A DNA stretch of 64,000 nt, from assembly GCF_041296385.1 (NCBI RefSeq), contig NW_027184084.1, positions 2,790,001-2,854,000 of the forward strand. The letters run 5' to 3'. The position numbers were made by a program, and so were the translations under genes. The notes beneath the pieces were generated by a model. It ran no database searches. It saw only the letters and a program-made list of their open reading frames with translations, and was not told the DNA's origin. Origin of the DNA: Aphelocoma coerulescens (taxonomy: Eukaryota > Chordata > Aves > Passeriformes > Corvidae). This document shows, one piece after another, positions 51,818 through 62,924 of this stretch; within the stretch, counting starts at the first letter, position 1, and each line of letters begins with the position of its first letter.

Positions 51818-53640
51818 TGCATGCAAACAGCTGGTTTTTGTAGCAGCAGCAGAGGTACTTTTAGCTGACTGCATAGGGGCAATGCGTTCTCCTTTCTTCA
51901 TAATATTCATTCCTCCTGTCCAGTGTCTAATTATTAAGTCAGGAGGATTTGGTTCATGAGTGTCTCGGTTTGAAAGACAGGTGTCTGCTAAGGAAGGCAG
52001 AAGCCTCCCTTGAAGTGGCAGATATAACCCCTTTCCCCCTGAGTTATTATGATTTTGAAATCAAGGGTCTTTAGGCAAAGATGTGGGAAATAGGAATAAC
52101 AGTTCTTTACTATATAGATAGATAGATAGATAGATAACCAGTCAAACAAAACAACAACAACTATGACAATAACAGCAAACACAAACCCAGTCCCAGCCTT
52201 CTCGGCTGTCAGGCTATTTCCCCTCGGGTGCAGTTCCGCTCGCAGCCGGCAGGGATCGCTGGCCGCTCCCGGTGAGCAGGGCAGGTGCGATGGTTCCCCC
52301 GCGGCTGCAGGGGGCGCTCCGGAGCGAGCTCGGGGAACACGCAGCACTGGCAGCCTGGGATCCCGGGGAAGGGTGGAACAAAGGCTTCACAAACCCTGGG
52401 CAGCCGGTCCTGGACTCCCGGAACAGCAGGCTGGAAATGGCAAGGCCGGAGCAGCAGGCACAAACACAAATCCTGGGTGGCAGACGAGATGTATCCAAAA
52501 GGGGAACCCCCCGGAGCTCCAGGCAGGCAGGGCAAGCACGGCTACAGCGTAGCGAAGGCTTGAAACAGCAGCGGTGCAGGGCGGCCACAGCCCCAGCCTC
52601 CAGCAGGGCAGGGAAAACAGCCTTGGGATCCCGGTGTTGTTTCCAGCAGAAAGGAAAGACGCCGAAAACGGGAACCAGCAGCTCTTCTCTCCGCGGCTTC
52701 TCTCTCCAGACGCTGAGAGCGAACTCCCAACACGCCCAGGTGAAACAAAGAGTAGCCAGGCCCACCCCACCCCCAAAAACGGGCTGCTTTTGTCTTTCTT
52801 AAGTATAGTCATTTGTCCCCTAGCAACATGCATATGGGAGAAAATTCCTCTAACAGAAAAAAACTAGGACAAAACTAAAACCCCAACAATGAGGTAACAG
52901 GACACTCATATCCCAGAATTTAAAACTTTTTATATCATCCAATAATATTTCATTTTTCCTTGTGAAACAAATTCTCCACAGATATTCAATTTCTGTTTCC
53001 TTTACCTTTTGTCTATATTGTCTTTGGAGATGTGTTGATGGTAGGGAATTACAGGGAAATGTTGTGACCATACCTCTCCTCTGACCACCTTGGGGTTCCT
53101 CGGAGAGTTCAGTTTTAACTATGGATTTTAATTTAAGTTCTGGAATTTCTCCCTCTTTAAGAGTTAGGGGTTTTGTACTTTTGTTAGAATCCAGTTCAAC
53201 ATTTGAATCACCAATTTCATCCGTTTTTCTGAATATCATGATTTTCATCTCCATGTGATGTTGTTAACTCTTGAATTTTTTTAACATCCACAGAGTTGGG
53301 GTTTTTAAATTATGTTAATTTTTTGTTTTAAGATTTTTGGATTTTCTTTGGATTCTTTCAGCTCTTGCTTTAATTTGTCATGTTCTCTTATCATTTGTTC
53401 TCACCATTGGCAAGCAGATTTTAAGCATAATGTAAGTACATGAGAAATTATATTTTCTCCATGTTTATCTGTCAGTGATTCTTGCTGTCCATTTATGTTC
53501 TCTCAAATTTTTTCCCATTTAAACTAGCGGTGTACTGGAAGAGGATTAACACTGTGCCACCGTAAATTGTCTGTCAAGTTTTTTGTCTGTTTTTTTGAAT
53601 AATTTGTTATCATCCTGCCAACTATGCCAAAAATGTTATG
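51818..53640 (-). pseudogene. gag: ERV-9 gag relic, upstream part (split by LTR-B2)
   Basis: Minus-strand gag-like sequence: a Lys/Glu-rich coiled-coil-like stretch (KLKQELKESKE, near 53370), an open segment 53254-52889 ending FWDMSVLLPH, then, beyond LTR-B2, a segment containing RHWTGGMNIMKKGERI. It has several stops. It continues at 44885 beyond ERV-8. I read it as the linker and capsid start of an avian class I-like Gag; the family is uncertain. Confidence 0.5.
51961..52888 (-). repeat. LTR-B2 solo LTR
   Basis: The minus strand TGTTGGGGTTTTAG to AACCGAGACA, 928 bp, flanked by exact ATGAG duplications at 51956-51960 and 52889-52893. It contains a TAGA microsatellite near 52114-52136. Confidence 0.9.
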
Positions 53641-54148
53641 AATGGATGATGTAGGTTTAAATCAGGTCTTGCCTTTTGCCCAGGCCTCTGGCAGCAGGCA
53701 GTCGCATTACTGAGGTGGCCAGCACTATAAGACCCACTCTCATTTGCAAGTTCTTTAATAATGGTTGATTCAGTCTATTATAAAATGAATTACTTATTAA
53801 TAGACACAAAACTAACAGACGTAAGACTTAGACTATTGCTACACAGGGATAAGACAAAAAGGGAATACTAGTATAATACACACGGAGTTAAAGGTACCTT
53901 TAAATTTACAGCTAGTCAAGAAATAGTATAACTTAAGATTCAATGTTTCTTACCATCCAATCTTGATGGAGTACACAGCGAAAAATCCTCTCTCTTAATT
54001 CCCAGGAAAGTGACCTCAAAGCTGCATCCAGCTTTGGGGACAAATCTTCTCACACATTCTCAAGGAAGGTGTAAGAGACTTCTGCCTTTGTGTTAAACTG
54101 TAGTACTTTTATAGTGTAAAAACAGGCCTTTTGGTCACCTATGTTTGT
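53641..54148. other. stretch without gene
   Basis: AT-rich. It may hold a decayed 3' LTR of ERV-10, but neither end is clear. Confidence 0.35.
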
Positions 54149-54476
54149 TTATCTCTTCCCACATCTGTTAAGCTGACAGACCTTTTGGTGCCAGGAGAGG
54201 GTACTTGCTGGACCTTGTCTGCCTGGGTTATCTCTCCTATCTACACCAGCCATCTGTGGTGGGAGAGGAGTGATATGCCCTGCAACAACAGTCTGCAGCT
54301 CTGTAAATAAAAGTGGGTTATCAACATATTGCAAATATGGAGATTCTAAATGAAAAAGTACATTAGCAGCATATGCAGAATCAGTTACAACACTGAGTGG
54401 TTCGTGTGAAAACAACTGAAAAGCATAGCAGATAGCAGCTAACTCTAAAATTTGCACTGAAGCATTTTGCAATGTC

Positions 54477-54482
54477 AGCACC
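54477..54482. repeat. LTR-F target site duplication, left (AGCACC)
   Basis: Exact copy at 55128-55133. Removing LTR-F and one copy restores a continuous RNase H match. Confidence 0.85.
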
Positions 54483-55127
54483 TGTTGCTATGACCCAGCC
54501 CACTGCGGGGCTGGGGCAGCGAGATGCCAATCAACCCTGGACCCTCCCGTGGATCAAGTTTCCCCGAGACACAGACTCGGAGGATTGGTCAAGGGGCGGC
54601 TCAGAAGCTTAAGCCGCATCCCCCCTGGGCTGCACCCGGGTCCAAACTGCCTTTCCCTGTTTGGGAAAATTCTCTCTTACTGGGTTGTTCACTGGTTCTT
54701 TGTTGTATCTCCCGCCTCTCGGTTTCCCCCATTGGTTCTTGTTGAATTGTGTCCTCCCCCTTGCTTGTAACTCATTGGTTGTTTTCCCCTTTCCCCATGG
54801 TTTTCAAACCCCCTATAAAACTGAGGGAAAAGCCTCCCGGGGCTATTAAGATTAAGATCATTGCCATGTTCTGGTTGCTAAACGTCTGACAATAAACCTG
54901 TTGAAAGCCAGACCAGAACCCCCTCTCTCTTCCTTTATCTCCGAACTAACGTGAGCCTATATCATCGGCTCCTGCCGTGTCTCCTCTGCAAAGAAGCCAG
55001 AGAGCGCACCCAGCCAGCGCCTATCCTGATGCTGAGGTCGCTTCTGAAATGCACAGAAGTAATGCAGCTGGACTCTCTCTGATTGAGGGCACACCAGAGC
55101 TCGTGCAGCGAGCACAGAACTGCATTA
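54483..55127 (+). repeat. LTR-F solo LTR
   Basis: 645 bp from TGTTGCTATGACC to CTGCATTA. TATAAAAC near 54815, AATAAAC near 54893. A long U5 follows. The end is not CA. Confidence 0.8.
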
Positions 55128-56595
55128 AGCACCCTCTTATGCCATTGGGCAGAGTCACCCTTATGCCAAACTACTGCAGCTTTGCTGGTTCTGCTGGATG
55201 CATCCGTAAAAACTGTCATTCCGTCAATGGGAGTCATGCTGCAGCAGCATTTTGCATATAAGGGGAGGCTTCCCACCTCCGTCCCCAGGCGACGTGAAGG
55301 GTAGTGGATAGACAATTGTCCCGAAAAGTCTGCAAGAGCAATTTGAAAGTTAACATCCTCTGACAAAAACCATGGCAAGTTTTCTTTGTTCACAGGCACA
55401 TAGATAACGTGGGTCTTGGCCATTGAGCATCTGCAGCCGCTCTCTGCCTTTCACAATTAGCTATGCAAACATGTCATTGACAGTCCATACAGTCTTTGTT
55501 GCAGTATGGGGTAAAAATAACCACTCTAATACATGCAAGGGATCATTGTCATCAACAAACCACTGAAACAAAACTGTAAAAGGTGGAAATTTGCTAGCTA
55601 CTATGGCAAGAGAAAGGGGTTTATTGGGGTCCCATCTCCAGCCTTGGCAGCTTTCTAGTGCCTGAGCACAGTGCCAAGGGCCTTTTTAGCTTTTGGAGTT
55701 AGCTGTTGGGGAGATTTGAGATTGGGGTTACCTTTGAGCGAATCAAACGGGATGCAAAAGTTCTGTGGATAAACCTAGAATGGGACTCAATCAGTTCAAG
55801 GAACCTAACAATTTCTGCAAATCATTTAAGGTCAAGTTGTCTTTAACACAAAGCTTTAGTGGCTGAGGGCAAATGGTCTGCTGAGTAATTTTCCACCCTA
55901 GATAATGCCATGGGGGCTGGTGCTGCACTTTCTTGGGTGCAATGATCAGTCCAGCTGCTTGAACTGCCTGAATAACAGCCACCTGTATGGAACACAAAAC
56001 AGAATGGTCTTTAGCTGCAAGTAAAATATTGTCCATGTAGTGGTACATGGTTGCATTAGGAAGTTGGCAGCGCACAGGTTGCAGAGTAAGATCAACCACT
56101 CTTTGGCATATGGTTGGGCTATTGCACATGCCTTGCGGCAACACCTTTTCATTGCTTCTGCATGGTTTAGGGTGGGCACTGAAAAGGCAAAACAGGGTGC
56201 ATCATCAGGGCTCAAGGGAATGTTAAAAAAGCAGTCTTTTAGGTTTATATCTATGAGAGGCCATTCGAGAGGAACGATTGCAGGAGAGGGAAGTCCTGGC
56301 TGTAAAGCACCCATCAGCTTAATGACCACGTTTACCACTCGCAAGTCATGTAACAGTCACCATTTACCACTTTTCTTGGGTATGCAAAATACAGGAGTGT
56401 TCCAAGGGCTAGTAGATGGCTGAATGTGGCCAAGGGACAGCTGTTTGTCTATGAGTTGTTGTAGATTTTGTAGCCGTTCCTGACATAGGGGCCATTGAGA
56501 GATCCAGACAGGGTCATTTGTTCTCCATTTAAGTTTGCATATGTTCAATACCTGTGTTCGGAACAGCTGTTCAATGGCCCCTATGAAAAAGATCA

Positions 56596-57348
56596 TTATG
56601 TGAATCTGAATCTATGTGTGTAGTGGTTCCAAATTGTCCCAACACATCCCGTCCCCACAATGTGCATGGTACTGGAACAATGAATGGCGCTGTTGATTAG
56701 GGCACTTTGCTGGTCAGGGCTGAGAACAAGGCAAAGGTGAGTGCTTTGCCTAGGGTGCTGCAGCCCCTCTACCCCAATCAGAGTCGAGGCATGGTCAATT
56801 GTGGGCCAATCACTGGGCCAACCATTGCTTTTGATAATGGAGACATCAGCACTGGTATCAACAAACCCTTTGAATTTCTTACCATCTATGGTGTATGCCA
56901 TGGTTGGCTGAGCTGTTGTGATGGCACTTGTCCAAAACATTTGTGGCTGCCCACTGCTGCCGAAGTTACCAGTGCCACGCTTACCTTTTCTGCCTGGGGT
57001 TGTGATGGAAAATGGAACAAGCTGTGCCAAACACTGGCCAGCAGGTATAAAGCAAGGTGGCACAAGGGTCCAGAGCATAATTTGTATCTCACCCTCAAAG
57101 CCTGAGTCGATGACACCAGGTAGCACAAAAAGTCCTAGTTTGGTGGTAGAAGAGTGTCCGATTAACAGAGAATACATATTATTGCCAATTGGTCCCCACA
57201 CCCCTGTAGGAACTAAATGGACTGAGGAAGTTTCAAGAGTCACTGACTGGCTGGCGGCCAGGTCCAATCCTGCACTGCTGGAGGTTGTGGGGACGAGCTG
57301 GCTTGCCAGATGCCGTGCTTTGCATTTGTTTGATTCTGTGGGGCCCAT
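56596..57348 (-). pseudogene. pro: ERV-10 dUTPase-protease
   Basis: An open 250-codon frame. The N-terminal half is a recognisable dUTPase: AGLDLAAS, then GVIDSGFEGEIQIM, then GQCLAQLVPF. The C-terminal half is an aspartic protease whose active site reads FVDTSADVSII, with Ser where the usual DTG has Gly. It overlaps gag in another frame (57240-57348), as expected for a -1 frameshift arrangement. Confidence 0.82.
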
Positions 57349-58729
57349 GGGCCCACCCCCAATTGTCGGTTTCCTGACATTATGGGTTCACCCTCCACAG
57401 TAAAGCAAGAATGGCATTGACTAGCCCAATGTTTTCCTTTTTTGCAACGGGGACACTTACTAGAAGGAAATTTAGCAGGAAGGGATTTAGTTTTGTCCAA
57501 CAGTAGAGGGCACTCTTTTTTAAAGTGACCACTTGAGCCACAGTTATAACAGCCATCCTCCTGCAGCATCTGCAAATGAGCGGCTAAAGCCGCAGCAAGG
57601 GAGCTGGTATTATGGGTTGGGGATCCCACATTCTGACAGGCCCTAACCATCTCTGCTATATCACAATTATGCCCATTACCAACAGTTAAGAGTGATTTTT
57701 TACAGTCATCATTTGCATTTTCATATGCGAATTGTTGCAACAGAATAGACTGTGTGTCATCACTATCAACCTGTCAGGACACCATCAGGAGGCCTGCAAC
57801 CCATCCAGAAACTGTGCATATGATTCTGTTGGACCCTGTAGGATTTTAGCAAAAGACGTGTTAGCATCCCTGCCTGCTCCTGGGAGCTGTCACAGCGCTT
57901 GGATCGAGATCTGGGTAATGATGTCATAAACATAGCGAGGATAGCCCATCTGTGTTCTGGGGTTTGAGTACACACCATCACCTGTTAACTGAATGACAAG
58001 CACAGGTGGTTGTCTTTGCTGTAAAGCTCCAGCCTAAGCCATGCATGACTCACGGTAATGTGAAAGCCAAACTTCAAATTGTCTCATGGTTAAGATCATT
58101 TTCATTAGGCTTTTCCAATCACTAGGTGTAAGAATATAGGCAGCACTTATGGACTCTAAGCTGTAACATGATGGGAAGACACACTCCTCTACCAATTTTC
58201 ACAGTTCTCTGATAATTGAATAGTCTAAGTTTTTGTAAGCAGGCTGCAGACCTTGTTCATAAATAACTGGACACACAGTAATGACTGTCAAATCTCCGTG
58301 TTTCATTGTGTCCTGGCATTTTTGCCAGTGATGTGCTGTAGCATCATCATTCCATGTAGGGTATAAATCTGCTGTCTCCCTGTGATTTATGGTTCCAGGG
58401 TCAGGAGGGTGGCTCAGGTCAGGATCTCTAGCAAAAGCAAACATCTCCTCAGGGGATGGCCTGACCTCGGAGCCAGCCGGTATGCAGTGAGCTGCCTCTG
58501 GGGGAGTGGAGGCCAGGGAAGCTGCCGCTGATGGAGCAGCCGCAGGGGGGATAGGCATCAGGGGAGCAGCCACCGGAGGAGCCACTGCAGGGGGAGCAGG
58601 CAGTGGAAAAGCCTTCAGAGAGGCCACTCCAGGGGAAGCTGGCGGCAAAGGAGCCAACGGCCCAGGGGAGTCAGCTTCTAAAGCCGCCTGAGAGTGCAAC
58701 TCCGTGTGAATTTCTTTAAGAGTTGCCAT
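57240..58729 (-). pseudogene. gag: ERV-10 gag
   Basis: The start at 58729 gives MATLKEIHTELHS. A Pro/Ala-rich linker is followed by a capsid start, then broken frames. The capsid end and nucleocapsid are open from 57740 to 57240, with two zinc knuckles, CYNCGSSGHFKKEC and CPRCKKGKHWASQC. Betaretrovirus-like plan. Several frame breaks between 58199 and 57740. Confidence 0.78.
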
Positions 58730-58863
58730 AATAATTCCCCATGTAGCGAGGTGCCTGGAAGCATTGGCATCGCCGCCACCAGCAACATCAAAAAGTTTCT
58801 GTCCTACTACCTGCCAGGTGTCCAGATGAAAAGTGCCAGCTGTGGGGAAGTCTTTTACATGCG
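58730..58863 (-). other. ERV-10 short leader
   Basis: Only 134 bp between LTR and gag, and no TGG primer site within a few bases of the LTR end. The leader is probably deleted. Confidence 0.5.
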
Positions 58864-59290
58864 TGATGCCTCGAAGTGACTACCTGAAAACAGAGGCTAG
58901 ACAAGATTAAGAGAATAAAAGCAGGTATTTATTTGAAGGGCCTTCAAAGGTACACCCTGGGCAGTCAAAAGCCTCCATCCAAGATGGACCCTGGGTCACG
59001 GGTTCTTCACGCTTTTATGAGTTTGGTCCATTTGCATATCAGGACCAATTCTCCTGTTATAACCCCAGTTAATGATGTAACTACTCCAAGTTTGCCCCTC
59101 CTCTCAAAGGCTTTAGTTTACATATTTTGGGGCCTGGGACAACAAAGTGTCCTTGAAGTGCAAACCTAGAGAGGGTTTGTTATGTCTAACCAGCATGAGA
59201 GAACACTAGTTAACAGGCCACAAGAAGCTTCAGTTACACACTAGGCAGTACAGGATTTGAAAAATATAAAAGTTAAAACCTAAGGCATCA
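58864..59290 (-). repeat. ERV-10 5' LTR (LTR-E2)
   Basis: The minus strand TGATGCCTTAGG to GAGGCATCA, 427 bp, same family as LTR-E1. CATAAAAGC and AATAAATACC on minus are in the usual order. Confidence 0.85.
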
Positions 59291-59929
59291 ATCCAGTCCA
59301 GCAAGGAAAGTAATTTAGCATCTGAAATTTCTCTATTCTGTCGATGTAAGAGCCATTGTAAATTTTCTAGGCTCTGCTTTTTCTCAAGTGACATTTTTCC
59401 TCCCATGATTTACCCCTCTGCTCACCTTAAGGTGATGTATGCACCCACGTTTTGAGTCCATTAATTGAGCATCAATCCACTCCCTGGTTCAGCTAGGCTT
59501 TGTTACCGGTTGCAGTCCTCCTTTTCACTGCAGTCTGATATCCTGTCATTCGGGCATCATTTGTAACAATGCAAACACAACACGGACCCCCCCCCCCCCC
59601 CCCAGGCCAGGTGCAAAGAGGAATTGATTTACTGCAAAAAACAGGACTTTTTAAGCAATTAGCCCTTTATCAGTTACATTTCTACAAAGCATAACAAACA
59701 TAATTCAACCAACCACCATAAACCATGATGTGAACACGTGCTGGTTGTATAACTTGTTTTTTACCTCTATTTCAGCGGAGTCATTCCCAGAGGGTTTTTC
59801 TGCTTAGCCAAAGTAACAGGAGTGAGCCATGATTTTACAAGGGTAACAAGGCCCTCATTTTGTAAGGTTTTACTTATCTGCAACAAGCCCTGGCCAGGCT
59901 TTGGGAGGAACCTAAGATGAAACATAGAA
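59291..59929. other. stretch without gene
   Basis: No supported coding sequence. A C17 run at 59587-59603. Confidence 0.5.
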
Positions 59930-60633
59930 AATGAAACACAGATTTAAAAGAAATATAAAGATTTTAGTTATAGGCTAGCTGTGTTGAAATTAGTTAGAAT
60001 AAGAAGGAATTTGGGCCCAGCTAGAGTTAAAATAGTTAAGAGAGCTGGACTTGAAATGGGTTTTAAGATGTTAGTTACTGATTACCAAATAACTGATGAT
60101 CTGTCATTTGTATATTTGCTTAGCTGTGCTTAGAACGAGGAACAGAAACATTGATAAGTTGGTCTAAGGGACAAGGACAATTACCAATTTCCTCCCTCTG
60201 TGGGAACCTATTCAAAAGTCATGCAAGAGGAAACTTAGAGGTCACTAAAGTAATTAGGATTGTTAAAGTTCAGAAAGGCGAAAAGGTCAAAATGAGGAAG
60301 ATGAGCTTACTTCATCTTTTTTGGACCACTGACTCAATTCAAGACCACCGATTCAATTTAGAACACACACTACGCATGCTTAATGACATTTAAGCTCATT
60401 TCCATATGAAGCGGATAATGGGAAGTGTTAAAGTTATGAATATGCATTTGTATTTTGGATATTCATAATTTTTGTAAATAAAAAGCTTTGTGCTTGCTTG
60501 TATCGGGGCCCTGTGTCTTAGGGAGCTATCCCACGCAGTGCCTGGTGCCAAATAAAACATGCACTTTCTAACTCTAAACTGTTAGAGAGTTTTTGTCCAT
60601 CTCAGTTGGATATCGATATTAGATAGATATTCA
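59930..60633 (+). repeat. LTR-D3 (left limit approximate)
   Basis: From about 60100 rightwards it parallels LTR-D1/D2: GACCACTGACTCAATTCAAG, TGCGCATGC-like block, AATAAAAAG and AATAAAAC signals, ACTTTCTAACTC, then GTTAGAGAGTTTTTGTC. It ends near ATATTCA at 60633. More diverged than D1 and D2. Confidence 0.6.
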
Positions 60634-61389
60634 TATTTTGGTAAATCAAAGAGAGGATGAAACCAGATGTTCCCACACTAGAAATTTAAGTAGCTTGTTT
60701 ATTCAGCAATATAAAAACTGGGCCCTCTCACAGCAAAGTTGGAAGTCTCGTCTGTGGGTGGATGCACTGCACAGGATTTCCCAGTTATTGGGAGTGGCTC
60801 TCCAGCCCTTCACTGTGACAGGTGCTCCCCAGCTGTTGTGTGGACCAGGATGATGGTAAAGTATTACGGTAACTGTTGATGTATCTTTCTTAATCACTAT
60901 AGGCATTCTTTTGTAGTAATGATTAGGTACATTGCTAAGCTTATCCTTTTGTAATTCTTTGCAGTTTTGCAATTATAGTAAATTACACTTAAGTTGGTGT
61001 CTGTGTGGTTTTGTGTTGACCCTGCCCACTGGCAAAACAACATCCGCCTTCCTACCAAATCTCATTCAACTCCTAGGCCTTTGATAATGACTGTAAATCA
61101 AGTACTTCATAGAAAAAGTAAAGGACAAGGTTTATTAATAGCATTAACTTTGTACCTCAACATTAATAAGCTAAAACAATGCTGTAAGCCTTTTCTAATA
61201 TACTCATATCAACTAACATTATGCTAACAAAAAAAAGACAAATGTAGCAATATGTCATTATTTTTGTGATGTCTTTTATTTCACATGAGGGTGTGGAAAA
61301 AGCTACAACTAAAAAAGGGCAGTTTTGCTTGTAGAGATCACCCGAAGTGGCAACACTTTGAAAAGCAGTGCTTTGATAGTTATATGGGA
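60634..61389. other. stretch without gene
   Basis: Nothing firm. 60680-60860 has LTR-like composition with AATAAAC on minus near 60699, but no termini were found. Confidence 0.4.
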
Positions 61390-62110
61390 CAGTGAGGTGG
61401 ATTGAGAACTGACTGAACAGCAGATCCCAGAGGGTCATAATCAGTGGCACAGGGTCTAGTTGGATGCCTGTCACTAGTGGTGTCCCCCAAGGTTCTATAC
61501 TGGGCCCAATATTGTTCAACTTGTTCATCAATAACTTGGATGAAGGGGTAGATGCCTCCTCAGCAAGTTTGCTGACGACACAAAGCTGGGAGGAGTGGCC
61601 AATACCCCAGAGTGCTGTGCAGCCCTTCAGAAGGAACTTGACATGTTGGAGAGATGGGCAGAGAAGAACTGTCTCAAATTCAACAAGGGCAAATGCAGGG
61701 TCTTGCACCTGGGGAAGAATAACACCATGTACCAGTACAGGCTGGGGGCTAGCCTGCTGGAAAGCAGCTCTGCAGAGAAGGACCTGGAGGTCCTGGTGGA
61801 CAATAAGCTTTCCATGAGCAGGCAGTGTGCCTTTGAGGCCAAGAAGGTCAGTGGTATCCCTGGAGTACATTTGGCAGAGCATTGCCACCAGGTCAAGGGA
61901 GCTGATCCTGCTCCTCTACTAAGTCCTGGTGAGGTCACATCTGAAGTGCTTTGTCCAGTTCTGGGCTCCTCAGTTCAAGAGAGACATGGAGCACATGGAG
62001 CGAGTCCAGTGGAGGGCTACGAAGATGATTAGAGGACTGAAGCATCTCTCTTACTGAGACAGTTTGGCCTGTTCAACCTCAAGAAGAGATGATTGAGAGG
62101 GGACCCTGTG
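61390..62110 (+). mobile_element. CR1 LINE, 3' fragment of reverse transcriptase ORF
   Basis: The translation shows GVPQGSILGPILFNLFINNL, the end of the RT palm of chicken-repeat-1 type LINEs, and then the conserved C-terminal region (KCRVLHLGKNN, LGVLVDNKLSMSRQC-like). At least two frame changes. The 5' part and the CR1 3' tail are missing; the sequence diverges near 62105. A typical dead avian CR1 copy. Confidence 0.9.
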
Positions 62111-62339
62111 AATAAGACAGGCCAAGGACTCTTTGCTGTTAAGTGGAAGAATCCTGAAACAGGGAAAAGGAGCCAGCCCACTGAGACAGTCCTGCCTGAG
62201 AGTTTAAAGAACAGCCCAACTATATCCAGAAATCAGCTGGCAAAGGAACTGGAGAACTGGAGAAGCCAGCAGCTAAGAATTGCTGCATCCAACCAGCAGC
62301 CAAGGATTGCTGCATCCAACAGTTGCATCCAACTCACTG
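62111..62339 (+). other. stretch with short repeats, no gene
   Basis: A frame at 62093-62365 is open but includes a near-duplicated RIAASNQQP/RIAASNS unit from a 30-bp tandem repeat at about 62275-62330. No homology recognised. Confidence 0.4.
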
Positions 62340-62501
62340 TAATTTTTTTCTGCAAACATCAATGACGTATCCCATGTCATGTTACTGGCACAGGGTAATG
62401 TTATTCTGCAAATGTTTGCTAACAATCATGGTATGTCTCTGTTCCCGACACTAACTGATAATGTATCTGAGTATGACTGTTTACAGACCATTGAAGAGGC
62501 G
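62340..62501 (+). pseudogene. pol: ERV-11 pol, RT-RNase H connection (left part)
   Basis: Short coding-like stretch ending DNVSEYDCLQTIEEA that joins the RNase H start on the other side of LTR-G copy 2. Upstream RT is not recognisable. Confidence 0.5.
62496..62501. repeat. LTR-G2 target site duplication, left (GAGGCG)
   Basis: Exact copy at 62919-62924. Confidence 0.85.
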
Positions 62502-62918
62502 TGTTGGAGAATGGAATTATTGGGATCAATAAAAGAACTGTGCAAGCTATTGAGCTGGAGGTTTTTTGGGCCTGTGTGTATGAGACACTTTCCATGGGAA
62601 AAGCCTCTGTGAAAAGCAAAACAGTTTCAGCCTGAGAAATTTCAGGGAGTGCTGTACTTGCAGGTGCAATGGGGAGGCAAGGACAACATTCTTTTGAACA
62701 TAACAAGACTGTGGAAGACTGCCAATGTAGTCTGATTGTGTAGAAATAGAAATATGTCCTGATAAGTAAGCCACTTAGGAGCTAACAAGCTGGTATACTA
62801 TTTAAGTGCCTCTAGACTGCTAATAAATGGGAGTGTATTTTTCAACCATATTGACTGGTGTCTGTTCTTCTCCCCCTGCCAGGGATCCGAGCTCCCCGTC
62901 CCGCCGCGGCTTACAATA
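62502..62918 (+). repeat. LTR-G copy 2, solo LTR
   Basis: TGTTGGAGAATGG to TTACAATA, 417 bp, flanked by GAGGCG duplications inside the ERV-11 pol. AATAAA near 62823. Very similar to 12952-13368. Confidence 0.85.
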
Positions 62919-62924
62919 GAGGCG

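Larger units (their letters stand above)
54149..56596 (-). pseudogene. pol: ERV-10 RT-RNase H, split by LTR-F
   Basis: The RT start ([15 protein letters not shown], 56596-56357) and palm (56344-55791) show LPQGM and the active-site segment YMDN, where YMDD is expected. RNase H begins VFTDASS near 55220 and is split by LTR-F (54483-55127). It resumes with ILELAAICYAF and TDSAYAA and stops at 54149. Multiple frame changes; integrase is gone. Confidence 0.8.

Noticed and set aside
54962..55127. Apparent RNase H extension reading through 54962-55127 on minus
   Set aside because: The AGCACC duplication at 54477 and 55128 shows this part belongs to the inserted LTR-F, not to pol.
62093..62365. 90-codon open frame after CR1
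   Set aside because: Starts in CR1 sequence and ends in a 30-bp tandem repeat; no independent support.
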